A DNA stretch of 64,000 bases. Origin: Labia minor (taxonomy: Eukaryota; Arthropoda; Insecta; Dermaptera; Spongiphoridae). The translations under genes and the position numbers were made by a program. Below the pieces are notes generated by a model. The model worked only from the letters and a program-made list of their open reading frames with translations. It made no database searches and was not told the DNA's origin. The stretch lies in contig OY720344.1 in assembly GCA_963082975.1 (NCBI GenBank), forward strand, positions 79,782,053 to 79,846,052, read 5' to 3'. Of this stretch, positions 10,813 through 20,920 are shown piece after piece. Position 1 is the first letter of the stretch; the number at the start of each line of letters is the position of its first letter.

Positions 10813-11024
10813 AGAAGTTCCCTCTGGATGATCGAGATAGAGTTTTAGTTTGGAAGGATGCCAGAGACCAATGATTTTTCCCCGTGAGTCCTTCAACTTG
10901 CAAGATCCTCCGGGAGACACCGAGATAACATTATATTCTTGTGTTTGAGTCAGGACTGCGCCTAAGCCAGTATTACTTGCGTCTGTTTGCAGAGTGAACG
11001 GTAGCGAAAAATCGGGTCGGGCGA

Positions 11025-11625
11025 GAACAGGTGCTATGGCTGATGATGAATGATGATCACGGTGGGAATATTTGGTACGATGACGACGTGAATGGAAATC
11101 GAATTCATCATCATCATATCGTCGCCTTGAGCGATGTCGGTGACGATGATCTGATGATGACGATGATGACGTGAACGGGAACGAGAATGGTAACGGTAAC
11201 GAGAACGAGATCTTCGATGATGATGATGGTGTTGATGGTGATGATGGTGATGATGATGATGATGACGTGAACGGGAACGAGAACGGGAACGGTAACGAGA
11301 ACGGGAACGGTAACGGTAACGAGAACGAGATCTTCGATGATGATGATGGTGTTGATGATGATGATGACGTGAACGGGAACGAGAACGGTAACGAGAACGA
11401 GATCTTCGATGATGATGATGGTGATGATGATGATGATGACGTGAACGGGAACGAGATCATTCGCAAGAGAACCCGTTGATGGTGCAGAAGCTGTTGAAGG
11501 CGGCAACGAGGCCGACTGTTGCACTGGAGCCACACCACAATCACAATTATTAACTCCTTGATTGGTAAACATAATAATATATATAGCTTAATTATATATA
11601 TATAGTTGTTCAATAATAATGAAAT
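11025..11625. repeat. Foreign tandem-repeat segment replacing the RT palm
   Basis: This roughly 600-base piece sits between the broken RT and the RNase H start. It contains about three and a half tandem units (from about 11171 to 11460), each made of GGGAACGAGAACGGTAACGAG-like words, then GATCTTC, then a GAT run. All three minus-strand frames are open through it; one of them reads Arg-Ser and His repeats (RSRSRHHHHH, RRSRSRYR) and another a Pro/Ser-rich lead-in (SASLPPSTASAPSTGS). Next to the RNase H side is HRHRHRSRRRYDDDEFDF. Nothing in it resembles Ty3/gypsy pol. It may be a captured piece of a host Ser/Arg/His-rich gene, but the source is unknown. Confidence 0.6.
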
Positions 11626-12421
11626 AGGATAAGAGTCTTTCGTGGTGACTTGGTTAACTTTTCTGAAATCGATACAGAATCGGTATTTTGGTCCCTTTTT
11701 TACCATAACTACTGGGGAAGACCACGGGGATTGACAGGCTTCCACTAGTCCTTCCTTTAACATCCTGTCCAGTTCTTTCTGCATCTCCTCTAAAACCTTT
11801 GGAGAATACTGATAGGACCTCTGTTTAATCGGTCGAGCATTTCCAACTTCAATTTTATGCGAGATACAAGTAGTTGATACAGAAGACTGCTGAAGAGAAG
11901 ATAGGCCATCTTTCACGGATCGATCAAGCTCTTGTTTCTCCGAAGTAGTAAGTCTCTGGATTCCGCATAAAGTTTCAGACGGTGAAGAGGTAAATAAATG
12001 AAAATTAAAAATAATATTTGGGTTATCTTCGAACCACCATATGGCTTTTCTAGCATTGGTACACATACCGGCGAGAGAGATAAAACCTAACCCTAATAGT
12101 AATTGAAATGGCAATGTCGGTAAACAATAGAGATAAATGTTATTAAAATTACGATTTCCAAAAGCAACAGGGACTTTAAAAAGTTTAGACACAGTGCTAG
12201 TGGTATTATTAGCGGCAGAAATTTTAAATTCAGGGATAGATTCAGGAATAAATCCCATCTTCAGTAGCATTTTTTCGGTATCCAAATTTATGTAGGTTGA
12301 AACTGAACCAGGGTCATATAGAGCCATAACTGGTCTGTGACCCAGGGTTGCTTGGATGGTGATGAGTGAGAAATAAAATTGTCTTGTGGGGCTATCGGCG
12401 AAATGGGAACGAATCCGACCC

Positions 12422-13690
12422 CTAGGTTCTGTTCCCTTTGGAGTTTACCGAAACGCATTTAGGACAATTCGGGAGAGATACTCCTGGGTGTCCACATCGG
12501 TAGCAAAATAAGGTTCGTGGTTTCGGGCAAAATGAGTAAACGTGGTTTCCCCGGCAGTTCCAGCAGATCAGAGGTCTACCGGAGGATTCTTTAGTTTTCT
12601 CATCCCGGGATAGGTGTTCAGGGTGTTTAGCTGACTCCTTATTTTTAGAGGAAACTTCTGAAAGGTTTTTATCTTGATTTTGGACGGAAGAAGAACCTAC
12701 GCTATATATTCCTCCCGGTATATCATTTTTAGGAAATGGTGGAGGCTTAGAAAAATTTCCTGGCTTAGGTTTCGACGGACGTGAAAGCGTTTCGAGATTT
12801 CTACATCTTCTAGTCACAAAATGTATCAACTCGGTATAGGTAGGAATGTTGTTATTTTTAACCTCGTCCTCAAAAGCGCGACGAGTACCGTTGTCGAGGT
12901 TTTGAAAGGCAAGATGAAACTTAAGGAAATCTGCGAGATCGTTAATATTAAGAGCGTTTAACGCATTGAAGCTAGTTTCGTGAGTTGTCAAGAAATTTTG
13001 TAGATTGTTCGCTGATGAATTAGAAAGGGGAGTAAATTCAGTCACTTTATTAAGATAATTAGTAGCGAGTCGACGAGTGTTTTGGTATCGGATTTTTATA
13101 GAGTCATATGCTAATATATAATTGGGTTCTTCAAGAGCAAACCCAGATATAATAGCCAGAGCTTCCCCTTGAAGACTTCTTCTAAGATAATGAAATTTTC
13201 GAATAATAGAAAGTGACGGCTCTTTGTGAACTAAGCTGTCAAATAAAGCAATAAATTCAGGCCAATCGTCCAGTTTGCCTGAAAATGTAGGTAATTCTAA
13301 TTTAGGAAGATTATTAATTGATGAAGGATTACTATTAGTTGCCCCAGACGCTACAGAATGATTCGAAGTTGCCTCTGGAGAAATAGCTTTTCGAAATTTG
13401 AAATAATTTTCTTTTGTGGCGTCAATTAAGTTAAAGGTAGCGCAATTAGTTTGTGTGGTCTCTAAACAAAGATTTTTATCAGATGTGGTAGCATTATGCA
13501 AACGAATTTTATTCTGAACATTTCTAAATTCGACTTCTAATTCATTGAGTCTCTCATAGTAAATGCGGAATGATTCTACTGTCTCTATAGTAAGAGTTTT
13601 GGACTTTTTATATAGATCGTTAATAAGGGTAAATATATCTTCTCTTTCGGCTTGGAGAATAATATTATTTTCTTCATGCTTAATCTCCAT
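12422..13690 (-). CDS. gag: Gag protein of the LTR element, with BEL/Pao-like capsid region
   Basis: A complete 422-residue frame starts at the ATG at 13690 and ends at 12422. Residues 128-138 read LPKLELPTFSG, followed by WPEF, FHYLRRSLQGEA and an IKIRYQN block. This is the signature of the DUF1759 type of Gag best known from BEL/Pao elements. The C-terminus has two nucleocapsid zinc knuckles: residues 376-388 fit CX2CX3HX4C, while in the second (396-409, CYRCGHPGVSLPNC) the usual metal-binding His position is Val. Gag packages the element's RNA in virus-like particles. The frame is intact, so unlike pol this protein may still be made. The pol frame begins in the overlap in a different (+1) frame, so a ribosomal frameshift would be needed. 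Confidence 0.85.
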   Translation of the reverse strand: MEIKHEENNIILQAEREDIFTLINDLYKKSKTLTIETVESFRIYYERLNELEVEFRNVQNKIRLHNATTSDKNLCLETTQTNCATFNLIDATKENYFKFRKAISPEATSNHSVASGATNSNPSSINNLPKLELPTFSGKLDDWPEFIALFDSLVHKEPSLSIIRKFHYLRRSLQGEALAIISGFALEEPNYILAYDSIKIRYQNTRRLATNYLNKVTEFTPLSNSSANNLQNFLTTHETSFNALNALNINDLADFLKFHLAFQNLDNGTRRAFEDEVKNNNIPTYTELIHFVTRRCRNLETLSRPSKPKPGNFSKPPPFPKNDIPGGIYSVGSSSVQNQDKNLSEVSSKNKESAKHPEHLSRDEKTKESSGRPLICWNCRGNHVYSFCPKPRTLFCYRCGHPGVSLPNCPKCVSVNSKGNRT

Positions 13691-14201
13691 TGTGAATAAG
13701 TTTATGAGAAGGATATGTGAGCTTTCTAGAAATATAGTAAATATCTATCTATTATTTATTAGATAGAGCAAAGAAAGTTTTAAAAATTCAAAAATAAAAA
13801 TTTAAGTTAAATTTCAATGTCACGGTAAGTTTACAAAAATATGTATAATTTTTTTTTTTTATTATTAATAAATTATGTAAATTTTATACAAATATATATT
13901 AATTTTAGATTTTAGAAATAGTTTAAATTAAATTAGTTCGAATTCACTCGAAATTAGCTAAAAATAGTAATAAAATATTTGAAATGAAATTTATACTTTG
14001 AAATATTAAAGGATTATTTTTTTTTCTTTTAACATACAAAATAATTAATAATATTAATAATATAAGAAATTGTTTTTAAATAATAATAAAATATGAAATT
14101 GGAAGGAAGAAATTTATTTTCAACAAAAATTGTTAAATGTTCATTCAAGAGACGGTACCTTCTATCTTCTTCTATTCGAGAGAGTCTTGATGATTAGGCT
14201 G
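13691..14201 (-). other. 5' leader of the LTR element
   Basis: About 510 bases of very AT-rich non-coding sequence between the primer binding site and the gag start codon. Confidence 0.7.
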
Positions 14202-14223
14202 CCAGTCTCTGTTCCGGGCGCCA
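14202..14223 (-). promoter_or_regulatory. Primer binding site, tRNA-Lys-like
   Basis: Just inside the 5' LTR the minus strand reads TGGCGCCCGGAACAGAGAC. This resembles the complement of the 3' end of tRNA-Lys (TGGCGCCCGAACAG...), with one extra G. It would prime minus-strand DNA synthesis. The tRNA assignment is by resemblance only. Confidence 0.7.
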
Positions 14224-14225
14224 TT

Positions 14226-14667
14226 TGTGGTATAACAAGGAAAAATGAAAATAAAATTTGATGATGAATGAAATAATTTATTTATTTGACCAGGATTCGG
14301 CCGGGATGGCAACATAATACAATGACTTATATTTATTATATGAAACTAAAATAAAGAATGAACAAATAAGTAGTAAATTAGTAATAAATTATGAATAATA
14401 TAGATATATTTACAATTAGTTATTTTTTTATTCTTTTACTCACCGTGACAAAAGAAAGATTTTGAATTTGAGTAGTGATTAAATATATATATATATATAT
14501 ATATTAGAGATGATAAGGTATTTAAAATTTCAAAATTCAAAAGAGAGAAAAGTACAAACTTAACCGATACGTCGGCAACGCAGAAAAAAAAGAAAAGTGA
14601 GCTTGGCGACAATTGACAGTCACTCGTCACCAGAGGGAAGCTCGAGCGCGAAATTTTAAACGTTACA
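14226..14667 (-). repeat. 5' LTR of the Ty3/gypsy element
   Basis: Same 442 bases as the 3' LTR. For the minus-strand element this is the copy that would provide the promoter. The primer binding site follows directly at its inner edge. Confidence 0.95.
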
Positions 14668-14671
14668 CTAC
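14668..14671. repeat. Target site duplication, right copy (CTAC)
   Basis: Matches 10351-10354; shows that the element inserted as one unit and has not recombined with another copy. Confidence 0.85.
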
Positions 14672-14973
14672 TATAAGTACTGTATATACAATAAATTTGA
14701 TTAAATAATAAACACATTATGCACAGGCCCCTATAATTTATTAAATACTGAAATAATAAAATACATTTTCAAAATTAAAATTTAATTTTCTCAAACTTAC
14801 TTTCTAAAAATATTCTTATAGCATTATCAACATTTACTGCATTATTCATATCTTGTTTAATATAGAAATTATTTTCCAAAATAGTTGAATTATTTTTTTA
14901 AGGTAGATATAAATATATGTATATAACACCATTTCTTTAAACTTAATAGGAATATTAACCAATAATTTAAGAG
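14672..14973. other. AT-rich spacer, nothing recognised
   Basis: Short unremarkable gap between the LTR element and a mariner. Confidence 0.5.
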
Positions 14974-15131
14974 GGCTGTATGATAAGTATCCGTGTTTGG
15001 CGACTGATGTCACCCCTGACGCAAAATGTATTTGTTATTAACGCCATCTTTAAAACAATTATTGTCAAAATTTTAGACAGATTTATCAAAGTTTTGTTTT
15101 GATATCTATTCAAAGTCATCAAGTTGCAACC

Positions 15132-15697
15132 ATGGAGAAAAAACAATATCGATCAGTGATTCGATTTCTTTTTTTGGGAAGACGTGAGAGGAAATCAAAG
15201 TGAAGATGCATGCCGTTTATAAGGACCATGCACCTTCGATGACTACCATCAGATATTGGTTTAATGAATTCAAGCGTGGTCGAATATCCGTTATTAATGA
15301 AGCGCGCCCAGGCCGTCCAACGGAGGATATGGTTAAAAAAATCCATGATATCGTGTTAGCAGATCGCCGGGTGAAGATTAGAGAGATTGCTGACATTATA
15401 CACATCTCAATTGAACGCGTACAAAATATCCTACACAAAAATTTGGCATGAGTGGAACAAAAACGGATTTGCATGACAGTTTAAGCGCAAACCAAAAGAG
15501 TTTCTACGGCGTTTCGTGACTGTCGACGAAACATGGATCCATCACTACACGCCAGAAATGAAAGAACAATCAAAACAGTGAACTTCACCCGGTGAACCTG
15601 CTCCAAAGAAGGCGAAAACAAATAATATTTTTTGGATGGCTTGAAAAAGTTAGAATATCGTTTGACTAAATGTCGAGCTGAGAGGAGACTATATTGA
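15132..15697 (+). pseudogene. Mariner transposase, frameshifted and missing its catalytic core
   Basis: The ATG at 15132 gives MEKKQYRSVIRFLFL. A frameshift near 15190 leads into KMHAVYKDHAPSMTTIRYWF, EARPGRPTEDM and VKIREIADIIHIS, the paired helix-turn-helix DNA-binding region with the GRP linker. After a stop near 15450 further pieces in other frames recall RRFVTVDETWIHHYTPE, the first catalytic Asp block, and a KEGENK segment. The C-terminal GLKKLEYRLTKC block follows at once, so the region holding the second and third catalytic Asp is deleted. Dead. Confidence 0.85.
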
Positions 15698-15722
15698 GGA
15701 ATAAATAAAAAAAAGTAAACAA

Positions 15723-16304
15723 AATAAGTTGACCTGTGGCCAGGTCCGAACCGACCGACGGTTTGAAGTAAATTGATTTCGAGCTACAGAAACAATTTCA
15801 AATAATTTTAATATATCTATTAATGTAATAAAAAACATATAGGCATATAACATAAATATTTTTAATTTTATTTATAATATATAAGGAGGCCATGGCTGTG
15901 ATGTCATGAAGAGCTGGGTGTCGTCATATAATTTAAAATTAAGAAAAAACTAAATTAAAGTGCATGATTCGTGGTGATATGTAAAAATTCTCATGTGAAA
16001 TTTGGTGTGAAAATAACTCTTCCCTTCCTATCGTCGATCGCTAATACTACCACTTCCGGTTTCCGGATTAGCACCAAAAGTCAATCAATTCATCATATCG
16101 ATGCATTAAGTAAATATACCAAATTTCATCAAAATCCGTTGAACCGTTCAAGCTGTACACATCTATACGGACGGACGGACAGACATCATGCTAAAAATAC
16201 TTTTTTCTGTTAAGAAAATGCATGATTCGTGGAGATATGTAAAAATCTCCACATGTGAAATTTGGTGTGAAAACAATACCTCTCTTACTATCTTCGGTCG
16301 GTAA
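15723..16304 (-). mobile_element. DINE-1-like family A copy nested in the mariner
   Basis: On the plus strand it starts AATAAGTTGACCTGTGGCC (the family A 3' tip reversed, including the GACCTGTGGCCAGGTC hairpin) and ends ATCTTCGGTCGGTAA (5' motif reversed). The interior has the GACG microsatellite and the CAAATTTCATCAAAATCCGT block. It lies between T/A-rich flanks inside the mariner 3' region. Confidence 0.9.
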
Positions 16305-16346
16305 AAATGCGTTTTGTTGCCTAACACAGGTACTTATCATACAGCC

Positions 16347-17765
16347 ATCGTATCGTACATCGTATTAGCCAAAGGATTATCAATGGACTATTATAATTAA
16401 TTGTTATTGTTTTTTGAAGAAGAACATCCATGTTTTTGTAAATGAAAGAAGGCAATTCATTGCATTTGTTTTAATAATAAATATAAAAGAAAAGAAAAGT
16501 AAATTTTTAATCATATTTTCTTTTCTCTTTTATTTAATTTTCATAGTAAATATTCAGAAGCATATTTTGCTTCTCGACCTCACCTGCATTTCTAAGTGCT
16601 TATTATTATGGATGAAACGAGCATAACGATAACATTTCATCTCATTTATAAAATTAAACCAAACCAGAAAAGATTGAAAATAAAATGAATCGTATGCTCA
16701 AAAAATACAAAAAGACAAGCATTTTGAATGGTAAAAATACGGAGATACCTTGCATTTCCTTTCCTTTTCATTTTTCTTTATCAAAAAAGGAAGGAAATGA
16801 AAAACAATACAAGAAAGAGAAAAACATGTGACCCAGCAAGTTATAGCGTTTATCATATATAAGCCTTTTCCCAAACACCCCAAATTTAAAAAAAAAATGT
16901 CTTTGATATTGAAGTGCTTTAAATAAAGAAGGAATGACCAGACTTTTATTACATTTTTTTTACATCCCCTCTTTTAAAAGAAAGTAGTCGAATGAAAATT
17001 AAAAATAAACCAAGTTGAAGGTCATCTCCCTGTCGACGGGTTAGATGGGCTCTCTTCCCCTCCTAGACACATCGACTTGGGTTGCAAAACTTCGGTGATC
17101 TTTTCTGTATTAATCCATTTGAAAAACGAAATGTTATTAAAAAGAATAAGCAATGATTTTATATAAATAGCCAACTTAATTGATTCGAGAATAAAATTAA
17201 TAAAATGTTTTCCATTCGAGATTTAATTGGTTTAAATTGAAATTTCAAAAATTAATTAATTCTCATTTCTTATTTAAAATTTATTTTATATATTCTTTAC
17301 AATAATTTTTATTTATTGACAGTGGTAAGGATTAACTTATAAATCAACTTTTTTAAAAAACAACTAAACTAGCTTTTCAATATTCTTTGAACATTGAAAA
17401 CAATAAATAAATTATAATATGTATTACCAATATAAAGGATATAGATAAAATAATTTAAAAGATTTCATGACACTACTATACTCAAAAAAGTACCTTAACC
17501 CCAACAACCATATTCCTCTATAACCGTTCCTATCAAATTCATTCATTATATATTTCCCTAATTCCCAATCAAATTTTATATTTATTATTCTTTAATTGCA
17601 CTTTTGTTGGATCAATCATCTTTCTTTTGAGACACGAGGAACATCTTTAAATTTAAACTTAACAAAAATTATATATTCAAAATTAAAATAATTTGGAGAA
17701 TAATACAATATTTTACCAGTTAGCGTATATATAAAGTACATGTATGTATGTATTTTAAATCAAAA
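16347..17765. other. AT-rich DNA without recognised genes
   Basis: No supported gene. A GC-richer patch at 17010-17100 has weakly inverted outer words (CCAAGTTGA near 17010 and TCGACTTGG near 17072) but no identity I can assign. Confidence 0.5.
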
Positions 17766-18041
17766 AGGCGTCATAGGGTGAGAGGTTAGCGAGGCTACCT
17801 CACATTCTCGTGGTTCTGAGATCAAGCCCCGGGCCTGGCAAGAGAATTTCTCTAGCTGGGGTCTATGGGACGGAGTCAATCCAGCGTCCTGATCAAAATT
17901 GGGAAAACTATTTGATAGCACCTCCGATCAAGGTAAAAGTTTATAGGTCCCGTTCTACTGATCATAGGACACCTAATTGATACAACTGACTTGATAGGCG
18001 TTGCCTTTGCGTAGGACGTACAGTCAGAGTTTTTTTTTTAT
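17766..18041 (+). mobile_element. SINE-like element with tRNA-like head and T-run end
   Basis: The first 75 bases (GGCGTCATAGGGTGAGAGG... to ...CAAGCCCCGGG) look like a degenerate tRNA: GGTTAGCGAGG could serve as the A box region and GATCAAGCCC as a poor B box. A unique body of about 180 bases follows and the unit ends at CAGTCAGAG plus a run of ten T, a pol III-type terminator. Single copy in the window, no clear target duplication. The SINE call rests on layout, not on a database match. Confidence 0.45.
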
Positions 18042-18900
18042 ATTAAATCAAAATGAAATTTTGTTTTCTATATTTGAGTATTTTTTAAAGAATTTAAAAG
18101 CAGATCAATAATTGGATTGGGTTGTATTAAAATTCATAAACATTTAATAGATATTTTTGGTATATAGTAAATTTCAAGTTATAAATAAATAATTCCTTAA
18201 TTTTTTGGTCAATAAAACGTTTATTTCTTTTTATTCATTAATAGATCTACAAGCAAAAGTGAATTAACATTATTAATTCAATAGTTTAAATCTTATTTTA
18301 TATATGGAAATTGTAATTTCCTATAGAATGAAATATTTAATAATCATATTTATTTATTTTATTATCTCATTATTAGTAGAAACATAATTTCTGATATTTC
18401 TTAAGTGTATAAAAAGCATTAATATAATATGATTAAAATTTAATCCAATCGTATATATATGTATATTTCACTTTTTTATTTAATTTATCCTACAACATTC
18501 ATTAATAAAGCATTTATTACATATTTACATTGTTTTTAATTATACGGTATTATGAATTTTTGCTTATAATGAAATTTCAATGAGTTCAATTAATTTTTTT
18601 ATTTCACTTTATTTTAAAATTAAAAGCAAAAACAGGTTAATTAAAACTATGTAACTTGAATTAAGTTGAAATTAAATATACTTGGATATTTAATTATTCT
18701 ATTTGTTATAAAAGGTAATGACAGGAACACAGTCTGTTCTAAAAAATATCTCTAGTCCCTCTCTAGTCGCTCTAGTCGCCTTTTTATATTACTTGAATAA
18801 GGGAGGAGTAAAGGGGAAGGTGGTAGGAGAAGGGTGATTTCGGAACACATGTTGGAAAATTTGCCCTTCCAAGGGTCAACGTTTGACAGCAATTGTAAAC
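18042..18900. other. AT-rich DNA without recognised genes
   Basis: Nothing but a purine/CT-rich patch near 18740-18880. Confidence 0.45.
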
Positions 18901-19117
18901 AATAAATTACACTGTTTTCTCTTATAAAGAATATTTTTAAGTATTTACATTTAACAAGTGTACCTTTATAATTTTCAATTGAACGACCCTTGCTAGGTGT
19001 TTACCTGTTAATTGCTAAGACCCTTAATTTTAAGAAGGTTGATTGACATATTGTAAATTATGTCGAATCATAAACTTCTTCTTAATTGCAATGGACACAC
19101 GTGGGAGTGTGACATTA
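18901..19117 (+). repeat. Dispersed repeat E, copy 1
   Basis: Shares a chain of words with 37018-37291: TTTTCAATTGAA, CTTAATTTTAAGA, AGGTTGATTGA, AAATTATGTCGAATCATAAA and ATGGACACA(C/T)GTGGGAG. Non-coding. No ends or target duplication found; class unknown. Confidence 0.7.
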
Positions 19118-19539
19118 TTTATTGGTTTAATATTATAACAGATTTGTCTGGGAATATTAATAAATTCGTTAGGGCGTTTATAATGAATAACATCCTTTTC
19201 ATCAATTTTTTTTTTTTATATTTCAAAACTTATTTGATATGAGATATTTTTTAATTATCATTTTGAATGAATATCAATTAAAGAAATAAATTATGTACTT
19301 CTAAAATATATTAAATATTACTAGCTGCTCCGAGCGCCTACGGCGCTCTTCACGCCTAGACGGGGGCTCCGCCCCCTGTACCCCCGAGTGATACATTGTA
19401 TTTGGTTGAAAGTCTGTATGTAAAAGGTTTTCATCCATTTTGTTTCAATTAGTATAAGTAGATAAGACATGTATTTGTTTTCTTGTAAAAAATATTTTAA
19501 TTTAATCAGTAAATTATTTATATATTATTATTGTATATG

Positions 19540-20220
19540 TTATATTTATCTAACTCTGTGTCTCTACAGTTTTCGAAAGTTCTTAGCCGCAGCATCCACA
19601 TTTCTCTAAGCGTCCCTATCCTGAGCTACAACCAAATCCTACCCTGTCCCTTCCTTCATTGTCCAACCACCGCGTCCTTGGTCTTCTACCGGATGTTTCC
19701 CAATCGGTTTCTCCCAATTTCTAGTTTCTCCAATTCCAACCACGTCCCCTTCCCATCCCAGCCTTCTGGATTTTATAACCTTAACTATATCTGGACATTA
19801 TTTCTCGTTATGCCATCTCCGCCATCCCCCTGTGACCTCATCTTCCTTTGGCCTATAAATGCTGCGAACAATATTAATCTCACAAATACTCTAAATCTAC
19901 TCTCGTCTCCCAGAGTCATCGATAGGGTGACCAAACGTCCCGTCTTTAGGTGCTCTGTCTCAAACTTCGGGAGAGCCTAATGTCCCGTTTTTTCAATATT
20001 GAGGACATTTCGTAATTTTTTTTTCAAAATTTTTTCAATTTAGTTCTAAAAAAAAGGTATACCATTTGTCCCAGTTTGGTGTTTTCGAAATATGGTCACC
20101 CTAGTCATCGATCAACATGAAAAATAATTGTTTTATATATTTTAATTTTGATCCTCTTTGATGAGATAAGCCCCTTTACTGCATAATATCAGGCGTTACT
20201 CAATTACAACGTCGATTTAA
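19540..20220 (-). pseudogene. Non-LTR RT C-terminal fragment inside the Helitron
   Basis: The plus strand is the complement of a coding region whose better copies (31570-32020) encode the RT/thumb tail. Recognisable anchors are the stretch equivalent to GRPIGKRP (CCCAATCGG), CATCCCAGCCTTCTGGATTT, and near 20160 GATGAGATAAGCCC, the complement of the KRLISS block. The frame is destroyed and the fragment is split by the hAT MITE at 19923-20103. Confidence 0.75.
19923..20103. mobile_element. hAT-type MITE with 8-bp target duplication GTCATCGA
   Basis: Ends are TAGGGTGACCAAACG and the inverted AATATGGTCACCCTA. The 8 bases GTCATCGA flank it on both sides (19915-19922 and 20104-20111), which is the hAT signature. 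It is 181 bases with no coding capacity and is the innermost layer of a three-level nest (MITE in RT fragment in Helitron). Confidence 0.9.
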
Positions 20221-20475
20221 ATTCTTCTAAGTATTTAAATATTTATACTTTTTCAAATTCTACATTTTGTATGTTAATTTTTCCCCAATATCTCTAATCA
20301 CATGTCTCCTCTTCCAGTCCAATTCATTTACCTGGCTAGAACACTCCATTTTTTAAAATTTTAAATAGAGGGAGAGAGAGAGAGGTTCTAATTATATATA
20401 TATATATCTGTTTCTATGACAGCAAAAAAGTAAACAAATTACATACATACAAACACTCTCCTTTATATATATTTC

Positions 20476-20920
20476 TGGAAAATGGAACACCCGCAGCTCA
20501 GCTCAGGAGTTACCTAAGATTCTAATTTCTTTTTTATTTTTCATCTCATTTGAGGTACCCTTCACCTCAGAAAAATTTGGTTACCTTACTCCTTGTATTT
20601 TAGGCTCTGGAGTTTTTTGCGTACAGACGGACACTGTCGTATTAAATATATAGATGTTAAAATTTTTCAAGATCAAAAAGACAGAAAGATAATATATACT
20701 TACAATGTATACTTCTAATAAAATAAATTTTAGATTTAGATTTATTTTTTAGCCGTATTTGTACATAGAAAATGTCAATCAATTTGTTAATTCAAAACTC
20801 CAGAAATCTTTTAGTATAAAGCATTTTGTAAGAATTTATTAAAAGCTTTCCGCTGCTCATTCAATGCCTCTTTAAATAAAAGAAATAATATTTGAAGTTT
20901 CTTCATTTACAATCGTTCAT
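20476..20920. other. Spacer, nothing recognised
   Basis: AT-rich, no genes seen. Confidence 0.4.

Larger units (their letters stand above)
10797..12425 (-). pseudogene. pol: Pol remnant: protease and RT start fused to RNase H start and integrase tail
   Basis: One long minus-strand frame runs from the gag overlap (about 12425) into the 3' LTR edge. In order it holds an aspartic-protease-like start (ALYDPGSVSTYIN; the usual D-S/T-G is D-P-G), a Ty3/gypsy RT N-terminus (PIKQRSYQYSPK, QSPWSSPVVMVKK, FCIDFRKVNQVT) that stops at KDSYPI, and a Ser/Pro-rich low-complexity insert. After the insert come the first RNase H motif (FTLQTDASNTGLGAVLTQ) and, directly joined, a GPY/F-like integrase tail (GLWHPSKLKLYLD). 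The RT catalytic motifs, most of RNase H and the integrase DDE core are absent. The frame is open only because the deletions and the insert happen to keep phase. It is a dead fusion, not an enzyme. Confidence 0.85.
10355..14667 (-). mobile_element. Ty3/gypsy LTR retrotransposon, recent, internally deleted, 4-bp target duplication
   Basis: Two 442-base LTRs (10355-10796 and 14226-14667) in direct orientation look identical by eye, begin TG and end CA, and are flanked by the duplicated target CTAC (10351-10354 and 14668-14671). Coding is on the minus strand, so the 5' LTR is at 14226-14667. Inside lie a primer binding site, a leader, gag, a protease and RT N-terminus, then a foreign repeat-rich segment in place of most of RT, RNase H and integrase, and a polypurine tract. 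The identical LTRs imply recent insertion. Because pol is destroyed, it must have been mobilised by a relative. Confidence 0.95.
14974..16346 (+). mobile_element. Mariner transposon, internally deleted, hosting a nested DINE-1-like element
   Basis: GGCTGTATGATAAGTATCCG at 14974 is matched by its inverted counterpart ending at 16346 (CGGATACTTATCATACAGCC-like, with few changes). Between them are the two ends of a mariner transposase and, just after its stop codon, an inserted family A element (15723-16304). Removing the insert gives a deletion derivative of roughly 790 bases. Confidence 0.85.
19321..20475 (-). mobile_element. Helitron carrying an RT fragment and a nested hAT MITE
   Basis: On the minus strand the 3' end is the perfect hairpin GAGCGCC-GTA-GGCGCTC, a 7-base spacer and CTAG (complement of 19321-19324), followed by T. 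The 5' end near 20475 reads ATATATATAAAGGAGAGTG and matches the element at 26684, although the terminal TC is mutated. It carries the same internal RT fragment in the same sense and the same 3' spacer (TTTGAAACAAAATGGATG relatives) as that copy. No Rep/helicase gene, so non-autonomous. Confidence 0.85.

Noticed and set aside
10565-10903. Minus-strand frames starting in the LTR and continuing into its TA run
   Set aside because: They occur identically in both LTR copies and end in low-complexity translation; no protein family motif.
11171-11479. Plus-strand frame rich in Asn, Gly, Glu and Asp within the LTR element
   Set aside because: It is one of several frames kept open by stop-free tandem repeats; it runs against the element's sense and has no start context.
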